A stretch of 64,000 nucleotides of DNA from Blastococcus atacamensis (GTDB taxonomy: Bacteria > Actinomycetota > Actinomycetes > Mycobacteriales > Geodermatophilaceae): contig NZ_POQU01000003.1 of NCBI RefSeq assembly GCF_002938425.1, forward strand, positions 1 to 64,000, read 5' to 3'. The stretch's first letter is position 1; each line of letters begins with the position of its first letter. Made by a program: the position numbers and the translations under genes. Under the pieces are notes generated by a model. It was not told where the DNA came from. It did not search any database and was given only the letters and a program-made list of their open reading frames with translations. Positions 36,554 through 44,637 of the stretch are shown here, piece by piece.

Positions 36554-38985
36554 GTCACGAAGCGGTGCTCGAACCGCGCCGCCAGCAGTGAGCCGAGTCC
36601 AGCCGGCACCCAGTACGTGAGGAGCCGGAAGGCGAGGACGCCGGCGCAGGCGCTGGCCAGTGGGGCGCCCAGCGAGGTGAGCGTCAGGAGGAGGCCCACG
36701 TCGGCGGCGCCCGGCAGGCCCGTCGCCGGCAGGACCGACCAGAGCAGGTGCAGGGCGCCGTAGACCGCCACCGTGGCCAGCAGTGGCACGTCAGCGCCCA
36801 CGGCATGCACCGCGGCTGCGAGTGCGGCGGCCTCGAGGGCCACACCGAGTGATGCCCAGCCGAGCTGCGGCCACCACTTCCAGCCGCCCGGGGCGCTGCG
36901 GTGCCGCCGCCAGGTCAGGGCCTCGCGCAAGGTCAGGGCCACGTGCCGTTGCGGGTCCCCGGCGCCCGCCGGCCGGGTGGCCGATCCGTGCCGGTGAGCC
37001 AGCCATTGGCCCACCAGCACCAACGCCCACGCTGCGATGCCCAATAGGCCGGCCGGGACAAGCGATTCCGGCGTACGCCACCCCGTGAGCCGGCCCTCCA
37101 CCATCGCCAGCACGAACGTGCCGATCGCCACCACGGCCGCCGCCCCGATCGCCCCAGCGAGGAACCGGTCGGTCGCCCGCCGGGCCGGCTCCTCGAGGAC
37201 GCCGGCCCGCTCGAGATAGCGGGCGGTGGAGCGGCGCCAGCCGGTGCGGCCGTGGAGCAGAGTCGCTCCCTCCGCCACCATGGCGGCGCCGAAGGTCCGG
37301 GCAAGAGCGATTCGTCGGTCGACTGTCAACAACGCGGCGGCCGCCATGGCGGCGCGCGCCAGGATCACGAGGGCCAGGGCGCCGCCCAGCCACCGCCATC
37401 CGCCGACCTCCACCGACTCGATGACATCCGTCGCCCCGCCGAGGAACGGCACGCCGGCCAGGATCAGGGCGACGCCCGCCCCTACGGCCGCGCGGGCGGC
37501 GACGCTTGCGGGGCCGAACTGGGGACGAGTCGGATCGGGCAGGTTCAGTTGGCGGCGGAGCTCGCGCCGCAGTCCGCTGAGCCGTCCGGGCTGTCCCCGC
37601 TCACCCTCCCGTGTCGCCGCGGAGAGAGTCAGCGGCCGGAGGCCGGGGAGTGCCGCGCTGACGACGTCGGGACCGAGGGTGCCCAGCGCGGAGTCGACGA
37701 CGAGGGCCGGGTCGATCCGGAGGGAGAGGGACGCCATCAGCTCGGCCACATCTCCGTCGAGCGCCCGATCGTCCGCCCCCGTCAGCGCGTTGCCGAAGTC
37801 CACGAGCCACGGCTCGCCGCCCCCGTCGACCAGCACGCTGGAGGCCACCAGGTCGTGGTGAGCCACCCTCGCCGCCCGTAGCCGTGCCACCTGCTGCCAG
37901 ACCCGGGCCAGGAGGTCGGGCGTGAGGTCGTCCGGCCGCAGCTCCTCGAGCGTCCGACCGGCGATGAACTCCTGCACGACGACAGCGCCACGGTCGCTGC
38001 CCCGGGCGAGGACGACCGGCGGGGTCCGGACGCCTCGTTCCCGGGCCGTCATCGCCGCCACCGCCTCGTGCTCCGCCTGCTGACCCAGCGGCGCCACCGC
38101 GTCGGCATCCTTGATGTCGCGCACGGCGATGAGGCGATAGAGGCGGTAGAGCCAGTCCCGCTCGAAGCGGTCCGGGTCCAGGACCTTCACGTACAGGCGA
38201 CGACCCGCCTCGTCCACGGCCGTGAAGGGGTGGGAGCTGCGCGCATGGACGCCCGCCGGACGCAGCTGGTGGACGGGCAGGCCACACCGTTGAAGCATGC
38301 CGGCGATCTGGGCTGTCGCCGGCTCCCACCGCGGGACGCCGAACAGGTAGTGCACGAGCGCGCCGATCGCCCAGCCCACCGCCGCACCGCACAGGACGTC
38401 CAGGGGGAGGTGCGCGCCGACGTAGACCCGGGCCATGGCAACCGTGAGGGCCAGTGCCCATGCCACCCGCCGTCCTCTGCGGGAGAGGTACGGGACCGCC
38501 GCGGTGGCGAGGGCCGCGGCTACGGCGGCGTGCCCGGAGACGAAGCCGATGCCGCTCACGTCCCCGTCGAGCAGATTCGCGTCGACGAGACCGGCCGGTC
38601 GCTCCCGCCCGACGACGCTCTTCACCAGGTCGGCGGCGACGTAGGCCAGGAGTCCCGAGGTCAGCATGTCGCGGGCCATCCGAAAGCGGCCGGTCAGCGC
38701 GGCGACCGCCGCAACGGCCGGTACGGCGACCATGTTCCCGAGTTGCATGACCGCCCAGACCATCGGAAAGACGTTCTCCGGCAGGTCGTTGACGATCCGG
38801 AAGAGATCGTGCTCCAACACCGGGAGCTCGCCTCGCTGCGCGATCAGGAAGCCGATCCCGAACACCGCCAGGCCGAGAGCCGCCCGCACGAGGTCGACCT
38901 GATTCCGCTGCACCTTCCTGCGGCGGGCATGGTCCCCGCCCTCGGTGCGGCGGGCGGGTGGCGTCGTCATGACCGGGATCGTCAT
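36550..38985 (-). CDS. PAP2 phosphatase - kinase-like - YbhN triple fusion
   Basis: An 811-residue protein joining three modules. Residues about 60-220 are a PAP2 phosphatase with intact motifs KSVVGRERP, VSGHAAV and RVYVGAHLPLD. Residues about 240-480 are a protein/lipid kinase-like domain: VKVL lysine, HHDLVASSVLV catalytic loop, VDFGNA. In the loop the metal-binding Asn of kinases is replaced. Residues about 510-811 are a YbhN-type membrane domain (ending PATGLPGAADVGLLLTL). It begins the three-gene operon. Known actinobacterial architecture but of unknown function; a link with polyprenyl- or phospholipid phosphate handling is an inference. Confidence 0.8.
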   Translation of the reverse strand: MTIPVMTTPPARRTEGGDHARRRKVQRNQVDLVRAALGLAVFGIGFLIAQRGELPVLEHDLFRIVNDLPENVFPMVWAVMQLGNMVAVPAVAAVAALTGRFRMARDMLTSGLLAYVAADLVKSVVGRERPAGLVDANLLDGDVSGIGFVSGHAAVAAALATAAVPYLSRRGRRVAWALALTVAMARVYVGAHLPLDVLCGAAVGWAIGALVHYLFGVPRWEPATAQIAGMLQRCGLPVHQLRPAGVHARSSHPFTAVDEAGRRLYVKVLDPDRFERDWLYRLYRLIAVRDIKDADAVAPLGQQAEHEAVAAMTARERGVRTPPVVLARGSDRGAVVVQEFIAGRTLEELRPDDLTPDLLARVWQQVARLRAARVAHHDLVASSVLVDGGGEPWLVDFGNALTGADDRALDGDVAELMASLSLRIDPALVVDSALGTLGPDVVSAALPGLRPLTLSAATREGERGQPGRLSGLRRELRRQLNLPDPTRPQFGPASVAARAAVGAGVALILAGVPFLGGATDVIESVEVGGWRWLGGALALVILARAAMAAAALLTVDRRIALARTFGAAMVAEGATLLHGRTGWRRSTARYLERAGVLEEPARRATDRFLAGAIGAAAVVAIGTFVLAMVEGRLTGWRTPESLVPAGLLGIAAWALVLVGQWLAHRHGSATRPAGAGDPQRHVALTLREALTWRRHRSAPGGWKWWPQLGWASLGVALEAAALAAAVHAVGADVPLLATVAVYGALHLLWSVLPATGLPGAADVGLLLTLTSLGAPLASACAGVLAFRLLTYWVPAGLGSLLAARFEHRFVT

Positions 38986-39071
38986 CCCGTCACTTCATAC
39001 CGTGACCGGTTCCGGTGGGCAGGGTCTTGCGGCCCGTTGCAGCAGGCCCGCGGTCCTCCCTCGGCAGGGAG

Positions 39072-39108
39072 CGGACGTTGGTCCCGGGCGATCGGGGACG
39101 GTCGTCCC
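39072..39108. promoter_or_regulatory. Candidate DosR-like box pair between divergent kinase genes
   Basis: GGGACGGTCGTCCC at 39,095-39,108 is a perfect GGGAC-N4-GTCCC palindrome. CGGACGTTGGTCCC at 39,072-39,085 has one mismatch and is 23 bases away, about two helical turns. They lie 76 bases before the plus-strand kinase gene and about 90 bases before the minus-strand triple fusion, so one site could serve both operons. Confidence 0.5.
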
Positions 39109-39183
39109 GCGACCGCACGGCTCCCTAGCGGCAGTATCGCGGGTGGTTCGCGCGCATCGGGCGCCCACCATCAGGAGGACGAC

Positions 39184-40866
39184 GTGGACACCCCGCCCCG
39201 CGGTAGGCTGGCCCGCGTCGCTGACGTGCGGCGGCCATCGTGGCCGGCCGCCACCGCGCGGCGCCGTCCGTCGGGGCAGGAACGTGTCACCCACCTGCGC
39301 GACCCGGGCCGAATCCGGACCTGGGCCGTCGTGCTGGTGACGTCACTCACGGCGTTGGTCCTCTTGCGCCTCGTCACCGAGCAGGCGGGTCCCGTTCAGT
39401 CGGTCGATCGGGCGATCCGCGACGTACTCAGCGGCTGGCCGGCCCGTGGCGTGGCGGAGCATCTCGACGCCGCCGCCACCGCTGCCGGTTACCGACTGCT
39501 CTGGCTGCCCGTCGCGGTGGTCCTGACCTGGTTCGTACGCTGGCGGCACCTGATCGTCTACCTGGGCACGGTGTCGGTCGTCGCCGCCGCAACCCAGGTC
39601 GTGGCGGGAGACGCCCATTTTGCCGAGGTCGTGCGGCGCGGTGTCACGGGTTCCGCCGATGCCGTGGTCGTGCCGGCCTGGCCGGTGATCGTGCTGGCTG
39701 CGGTGGTCGGGGCGACGGTGCTCGTTCTGTTCCCGTCGGGCCGTGCGCGCCGGTGGGGTGCTGTGGCGGGGATCGTCGCCGTGGCGACCATGGCCGCGGC
39801 CCGGGTGAGCCTGGGGCTGGACAGCGCCTTCGCCACGATGGCCAGTGCACCCCTGGGCTGGAGTGCCGCGGCTCTCGCCTTCGTCGTGTTCGCCCCGGAC
39901 CGCGAGTTCCCCGTGCACTACCGGCGAGAGGTGAAGGCGCACCTGCGCCTCGACGACACCCGCAAGGCCCGGATCATCGCCGCGGTCCGGGCTCAGTTGG
40001 GTATCCCGCTCACCGGCCTCGCCCCCTACCGTCTCGACGGATCGGCCGGTTCCACGCCGTGCCGCCTGGTCGTCGCGGACGGTCCGCCCGACCTGCTGTT
40101 CGGCAAGCTGTACGCCACGACGCATCTGCGGTCGGACCGCTGGTACAAGTATCTCCGCGTGCTGCGCTACGGCCGCCTGGAGGACGAGGCGCCGTTCTCG
40201 TCGGTGCGCCGGCTGGTCGAGCACGAGGACTACATGCTCCGGCTGCTGCGCGACGGGGGCGTGCAGGTGCCTGAGCCCGGGGGAGTGGTCGAGGTGATAC
40301 CGGGCCGCGAGTACCTGCTGGTCACAGAACTCGTCCCGGGTGCCGTGGAGATCCTCGAGTCGGGCGTTTCCGATGAGGTGATCGATGACGCGCTGCTGCA
40401 GGTCTTCCGCCTGTGGCAGGCCGGGGCCGCGCACCGGGACATCAAGCCGTCCAATGTCCTGGTGCAGGGCTGCCGCGTCGTCCTGATCGACGTGTCCTTC
40501 GGGGAGTTGAGACCCTCGCGGTGGCGGCAGGCCGTCGACCTGGCGAACATGATGCTCATCCTCTCGCTCGCATCTGGCGCCGAGCGGGTACTCGAACGGT
40601 CGGCACGGTTCTTCTCGCATGACGAGGTGGCAGAGGCCTTCGCGGCGACCAGTTCCCTGACCGTTCCGCGCCAGCTCAGGCGACTGCTCGACGCCGACGG
40701 CCGCGACCTGGTGACCGAGTTCCGTCGTCTGCTGCCTGCCAGGCCCCCCATCAGGGTGCAGCGGTGGAGCCTCGTGCGGGTGTTGCTGGCCCTGGCGGCG
40801 CTGGCCGGTGCACTACTCACCATCCTGCTCGTGGGGCTGAACCTGCGGGCCGGCGGTCTGCTGTGA
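39184..40866 (+). CDS. Membrane protein with degenerate PAP2 and kinase domain
   Basis: A 560-residue protein with about six N-terminal transmembrane helices laid out like PAP2 but without its catalytic residues (the third motif reads RVSLGLDSAFA with the His and Asp missing; no PSGH). A kinase-like domain follows (about 270-480): LLFGKLY, VTELVPGAVE, HRDIKPSNVLV and LIDVSFGE in the DFG position. A last hydrophobic helix closes the protein. Unlike the divergent fusion, its catalytic loop keeps the Asn. GTG 39,184 has AGGAGGAC upstream; the stop overlaps the next gene (GTGA). Confidence 0.78.
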   Translation: MDTPPRGRLARVADVRRPSWPAATARRRPSGQERVTHLRDPGRIRTWAVVLVTSLTALVLLRLVTEQAGPVQSVDRAIRDVLSGWPARGVAEHLDAAATAAGYRLLWLPVAVVLTWFVRWRHLIVYLGTVSVVAAATQVVAGDAHFAEVVRRGVTGSADAVVVPAWPVIVLAAVVGATVLVLFPSGRARRWGAVAGIVAVATMAAARVSLGLDSAFATMASAPLGWSAAALAFVVFAPDREFPVHYRREVKAHLRLDDTRKARIIAAVRAQLGIPLTGLAPYRLDGSAGSTPCRLVVADGPPDLLFGKLYATTHLRSDRWYKYLRVLRYGRLEDEAPFSSVRRLVEHEDYMLRLLRDGGVQVPEPGGVVEVIPGREYLLVTELVPGAVEILESGVSDEVIDDALLQVFRLWQAGAAHRDIKPSNVLVQGCRVVLIDVSFGELRPSRWRQAVDLANMMLILSLASGAERVLERSARFFSHDEVAEAFAATSSLTVPRQLRRLLDADGRDLVTEFRRLLPARPPIRVQRWSLVRVLLALAALAGALLTILLVGLNLRAGGLL

Positions 40867-42317
40867 CGGCGACGGAGAGGATGCGTGCCGGTAGAGCGCC
40901 CCGCGCCGGACCGGCCGCCGCGTCGAGGATGGACATCCCACGCCGGCCCCAAGTCCCGGAGAACGGGCTGAGTGCGCCCGCAGTCGCCGAGCGGGTCGCA
41001 GCGGGCCAGACCAACGCCACCTCGATGCGGACGAGCCGGACGCTCCCGGACATCGTGCGCGCCAACGTCTTCACCTTCTTCAACACCCTCCTCGCCGGCC
41101 TGTGCGTGATCGCGGTGATGACCGGTCGGTGGCAGAACGCGGTCTTCGGCGGCGTCGTTGTCGCCAACGCCGCGATCGGCATCGTCCAGGAGATGCGCGC
41201 GAAGCGAACCCTGGACCGGCTCGCCGTGCTGAACGCTCCCCGGGCCCGGGTCCTCCGGGACGGGGTCGAGTGTGATGTGCCGGTCGCCGCCGTGGTCCTC
41301 GACGACCTGCTGCTGGTCACCGCGGGGGACCAGGTGCCTGCCGACGGCCTCGTGCTGACGTCGAGTGGGCTCGCCGTCGACGAGTCACTGCTCACCGGCG
41401 AGGCAGATGCGGTCGCCAAGCGTCCGGGGGACGCCGTGTGGTCCGGCGCGATCGTGGTCTCGGGGCAAGCGCGGGTCCAGGCCGTCGCGGTGGGGGAGTC
41501 GTCGTATGCGGCTGGCCTGGCCGCAGAGGTACGCCGGTTCACCGTCACGTATTCGGAGCTGGTCGCGAGCACCAACCGAGTGCTGCGCTGGATCGCGATC
41601 ATGCTGCTGGTCGTCGGCCCCGCCGTTCTCTGGAGCCAGTTCCGCACGTCGGAGAACGAGGGCTGGCGAGAAGCGGTGACCGGCACGGTGGCGGCGATGG
41701 TCGGCATGATCCCGGAGGGCTTGGTCCTGCTGACGACGCTGGCCTTCATGGTGGCGACGCTGACGCTGGCCCGCAGGCAGGTGCTGGTCCAGGAGCTGCC
41801 CGCCGTCGAGGGCCTGGCCCGCGTGGACGTCGTCTGTCTGGACAAGACGGGCACCCTCACTTACGGCGACATCCGGTTCCACCGACTCGTCCTCCTGGAC
41901 GCCGACTCCGACCCGCCGACCACCAGCCGGCCACCCTCGAGGGCGGCGACGTCCCCGACCGTGGAGGTTCACATGTCCGACACCCCTTTCCCGTTCACCG
42001 GGGCTGGTCAGACCGTCGCCTTCGCTTCTCCCTACGAGAAGGACGGCGCCAACGTCGTCACCGTCACGGCGTGGCTTCCACGCGCAGATGTCGGGGCAAT
42101 CGCCCGATGGGGGCGTTCGTGGTCCGGGATGGCCGGGTCCGCTGGCATCCGGTCGTGGACTTCACCAGGGTCATCGCCACCGCAGAACTGGTGGTCGGGG
42201 TCTCATGATCGCGAGACGGCTTGCGGCTCGCCCCAGCGCCGCGAAGGCGGCCGTGACCATGGGGCCCGGGGGCTGGGGCAACATGAAGGGCGGCGTGATG
42301 GCAGTGCGGCCCGCTGA
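40863..42317 (+). pseudogene. 3'-truncated CtpE-like P-type ATPase
   Basis: From the overlapping GTG 40,863 the frame matches CtpE-type calcium/cation ATPases: GLSAPAVAERVAAGQTNA, RTLPDIVRANVFTFFN, LLTGEADAVAK, IPEGLVLL and the phosphorylation site LDKTGTLT (about residue 325). Homology stops about 41,910, some 20 residues after the phosphorylated Asp. The nucleotide-binding domain, GDGxND hinge and last six helices are missing. The frame then runs on through an unrelated gene to 42,317. No active pump can be made. Confidence 0.8.
41973..42208 (+). pseudogene. Frameshifted GerW/YtfJ-type protein fragment
   Basis: From about 41,973 the frame reads GQTVAFASPYEKDGANVVTV, and after a shift near 42,100 another frame reads PMGAFVVRDGRVRWHPVVDFTR to a TGA at 42,206-42,208. 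Both halves match the ends of GerW/YtfJ-family proteins (once called sporulation protein YtfJ). The Gly-rich middle part usual for the family is almost absent. It overlaps the read-through tail of the truncated ATPase. Confidence 0.6.
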
Positions 42318-42429
42318 ACCCGGCTGGTTGCGCCGACGCGCTCGTCCCGCCACCCCGGTCCCGGGCCCGCGCCGTCCGTGGTGGCCCCGCCTGCTCTCGG
42401 CAACCGCACTGGAATCGCTGCTCGGATGA
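42205..42429 (+). CDS. Small basic hypothetical protein
   Basis: A possible 74-residue protein starting at an ATG that overlaps the preceding TGA (ATGA). It is Arg/Pro-rich with a Gly segment (MGPGGWGNMKGG) and ends in PRPWWPRLLSATALESLLG. The coupling to the GerW-like gene supports it being real; I do not recognise a family. Confidence 0.45.
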   Translation: MIARRLAARPSAAKAAVTMGPGGWGNMKGGVMAVRPAEPGWLRRRARPATPVPGPRRPWWPRLLSATALESLLG

Positions 42430-42471
42430 TCCGCGCAAGCGTGTTGTTCGTCGACGTCGCGAGGAGTGCTC

Positions 42472-42882
42472 GTGTGGGTGCGTAACCACCTGGTCAACCC
42501 GGTCGTCCGGGCGATGGCTCGGACACCAGGGCATCGGCTGCTGGGTGGCCGGCTCCTGGTGCTGGCCTACACCGGCCGCCGCACCGGCCGCCGCCACGAG
42601 CTGCCCGTCATGTCGGCGCCGTTCGGCGACGGCCTCGTCGTGGTGGCCGGGAAGGGGGAGGGGAAGACATGGTGGCGCAACTTCGGCACCGTTCCGCAGG
42701 AGGTGACGCTGCGACGTGGCGGGCGTCGGTCGGTGGGTGCCGCTCGACGACTCCAAGAGGGTGACGTCGGCTACGGGGCGGCCGTGGAGGCATACCGCCG
42801 TGCCTTTCCGCGGGTCGAGGTGGCGGCCGGCACCCCGGTCATCCTGCTCGAGGCGATCCAATCGCCGGCACCGGGGCGCTGA
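42472..42882 (+). CDS. Deazaflavin (F420)-dependent nitroreductase family protein
   Basis: A 136-residue split-barrel protein of the DDN/nitroreductase (DUF385) family, whose members use F420H2 to reduce quinones or nitro compounds. Typical segments: NPVVRAMARTPGHRLLGGRLLVL, YTGRRTGRRHELPV, and KTWWRNF. GTG 42,472 has GAGGAG five bases upstream; in-frame GTGs at 42,466 and 42,478 are alternatives. Quinone reduction would fit the redox-stress setting. Confidence 0.82.
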   Translation: MWVRNHLVNPVVRAMARTPGHRLLGGRLLVLAYTGRRTGRRHELPVMSAPFGDGLVVVAGKGEGKTWWRNFGTVPQEVTLRRGGRRSVGAARRLQEGDVGYGAAVEAYRRAFPRVEVAAGTPVILLEAIQSPAPGR

Positions 42883-42907
42883 TCGGGGTCGGCCGCCGTC
42901 GGTGCCG

Positions 42908-43138
42908 TCACTCGGTGTCCGGGACCGAACGCCGGCCCCAGCGGAAGTAGGCGACCGGCCCCACGAAGTTGACCGCGATGACCGCCCCCCATACCGCCTT
43001 GCGCCCGTTGACGGCAGCCGACGGGCGGACGGCGAGGTCGGCCCACGCCGTCGCCGCCAGGGAGAGCTGGACGGATGCCAGCGTGAGGACGGCCGCCTGC
43101 TGTCGCGACGTCAGGTCTCGCCATTTCCGTCGAGTCAT
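42908..43138 (-). CDS. PLDc_N domain small membrane protein
   Basis: A 76-residue protein with two hydrophobic segments and the PLDc_N signature DLAVRPSAAVNGRKAVWGAVIAV...VGPVAYF.WGRR. This small module is common in actinobacteria and in front of cardiolipin synthases, but here stands alone. ATG 43,138 has GGAGGAACT upstream. It converges with the nitroreductase gene. Confidence 0.8.
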   Translation of the reverse strand: MTRRKWRDLTSRQQAAVLTLASVQLSLAATAWADLAVRPSAAVNGRKAVWGAVIAVNFVGPVAYFRWGRRSVPDTE

Positions 43139-43446
43139 GTGAGTTCCTCCGTTCGATAGACGGCTCCACCCGGGGGGCCAGGCCCGCGTACAGGAGAGCC
43201 TGCGGCACGTTGGCCAACCAGTACGGATAGGCCACCGCGGGGCTGATGCCCAGCACCCAGACGGTAGCCAGCGACAGTCCTGCCCCCTGGTGCCGGCTAC
43301 TGAAGAGCAGCGCGGCGACCACCGCCTCGAAGGCGACGGTCGCGCCGACGACCGGTCCGGCCACGGGCACCAGCCGGCCGAGGAGCACGCGGTGGGGCGG
43401 CAGCCAGGCGCTGTCCCGGAACCACTCGACTACCTGAGTGGCGTGC
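43139..43446 (-). pseudogene. Membrane protein fragment with lost C-terminus
   Basis: The minus-strand frame reads VVEWFRDSAWLPPHRVLLGRLVPVAG, then two hydrophobic stretches and PYWLANVPQALLYAGLA. It looks like the body of a small multi-helix membrane protein. The frame does not stop but runs out of phase through the PLDc_N gene and into the nitroreductase gene, so the natural end has been lost. The N-terminal limit is unclear (the frame is open up to 43,622). Confidence 0.4.
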
Positions 43447-43736
43447 GGCAGCGTCCCGACGGGTTCCCCACGGCGCAGGCCGCGAAGAACGCGCCCACCC
43501 TGCGGGCACCGGTCCGGACGGACACGTACGGGCGTCGTCGATGAAGGGACGGCGGAACGGCCGGGCCGCTGCCGGCCGTTCCCATTGCCGTCGGAAGTCA
43601 CTCCGTGCACAGAGACGACCATGTGCCAACTTTGTCGTCGCAGGGCCGTTGGTCCTGTCTTGCTGGGCCATGCGTCACCGGGTCGTCCGGGGCGGCTCGG
43701 GTCGGCTGAACACTGTGTCGGGAGTCCGTCCCCTAC

Positions 43737-43750
43737 AGGACCATGGTCCC
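43737..43750 (+). promoter_or_regulatory. Candidate DosR-like box before flavodoxin gene
   Basis: AGGACCATGGTCCC has one mismatch to GGGAC-N4-GTCCC and ends 36 bases before the flavodoxin ATG. A weaker GGGCCGTTGGTCCT lies at 43,643-43,656. The position is right for activation or for overlap with the promoter. Confidence 0.45.
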
Positions 43751-43786
43751 TGCCCGTTCTGGGTCGGCGCAGGTCAGTGTGGGGTC

Positions 43787-44362
43787 ATGCCAGTCACGGT
43801 CGACCCCCTGCGATCGATGAGCACACCCGGGGAAGCAGTCAGGCTTCGGGTGCTGGTGGCGGTCGCCACCCGGCACGGTGCGACCAGGGAGATCGCCGAC
43901 GCCATCGCGGCGGGGATGGCCGGGGCATCCGAGGACACGTGGACCGTGGACGTCCGTGACGCCGGCGACGTGGCCGATGTCCGGGGCTACGACGCCGTGG
44001 TCGTCGGCAGTGCCGTCTACTTCGGCCACTGGCTGGAGCAGGCGCAGAGCTTCGTCCTCCGCTGCGCCATCGACCTGTGGAACCGGCCGGTCTGGGCCTT
44101 CTCCAGCGGCCCGCTCGGGATTCCGCCCCGGCCGCCGGAGGAGCTGCTCGCGATCGAGGAGATGCTCGTGCATACCCGCTGCCGCGAGCACCGGGTCTTC
44201 CCGGGGCGCCTGGACCGATCACTTCTCGGACTGCGGGAGCGCGCCATGGTGACGGCACTCCGCGCGCCCGAGGGAGACTTCCGCGACCTCGCAGTCGTCG
44301 GGGAATGGGGCGCGGGGATCGCCGGAGAGCTCGCCGACGAGCTGTCCGGCGCGGCGGAGTGA
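43787..44362 (+). CDS. Flavodoxin domain protein (HemG-like), paralogue 1
   Basis: A 191-residue flavodoxin-fold protein. The FMN phosphate loop is ATRHGATREIADAI near the N-terminus; YDAVVVGSAVYFGHWL and the FSSGPLG loop follow. It resembles HemG-type flavodoxins and a family common beside Usp genes in actinobacteria. Two more copies lie at 46.8 and 47.8 kb on the other strand. ATG 43,787 is preferred, ATG 43,817 is possible. It likely shuttles electrons or oxidises a redox partner under low oxygen. Confidence 0.82.
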   Translation: MPVTVDPLRSMSTPGEAVRLRVLVAVATRHGATREIADAIAAGMAGASEDTWTVDVRDAGDVADVRGYDAVVVGSAVYFGHWLEQAQSFVLRCAIDLWNRPVWAFSSGPLGIPPRPPEELLAIEEMLVHTRCREHRVFPGRLDRSLLGLRERAMVTALRAPEGDFRDLAVVGEWGAGIAGELADELSGAAE

Positions 44363-44399
44363 CCGGGACCGCCGTCAGGGAGCGACGTCGATACCGGGG

Positions 44400-44637
44400 A
44401 CATGCTCACTGCGACCGGCCTGTTTGGCACCGAGCACCCGGCAGTTCCTCGACCGTGTCGGCGTCACCCACTGCTTGCGCCGGGACGCATGGCTCGCGGA
44501 TGCCGTGCCGGAGGTGATGGAGATCGACATCAACCCGCTGGTGCTGGGGTCCGCAAGGCGTCTTCGCTGTGGATGTGCGGATCCGGGTGGCCGCTGAACG
44601 TGCTGAAGCCGCGCCCGCTACCGGGTCAGCGACGTGA
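44400..44637 (+). pseudogene. Remnant of NDP-forming acyl-CoA synthetase C-terminus
   Basis: The plus strand reads ADAVPEVMEIDINPLVLG, and after a frameshift GVFAVDVRIRVAAERAE to a TGA at 44,635-44,637. This is the end of the ATP-grasp domain of acetyl-CoA synthetase (ADP-forming)/Pat-type proteins (EVxELDxNPLxx..GVxAVDxRxRV). Everything upstream is missing. Its end overlaps the convergent hydrolase by 20 bases. Confidence 0.7.

Noticed and set aside
42771-43622. A 283-residue minus-strand protein
   Set aside because: Its C-terminal third overlaps the PLDc_N gene in another frame and the nitroreductase gene on the other strand, both of which are clearly real.
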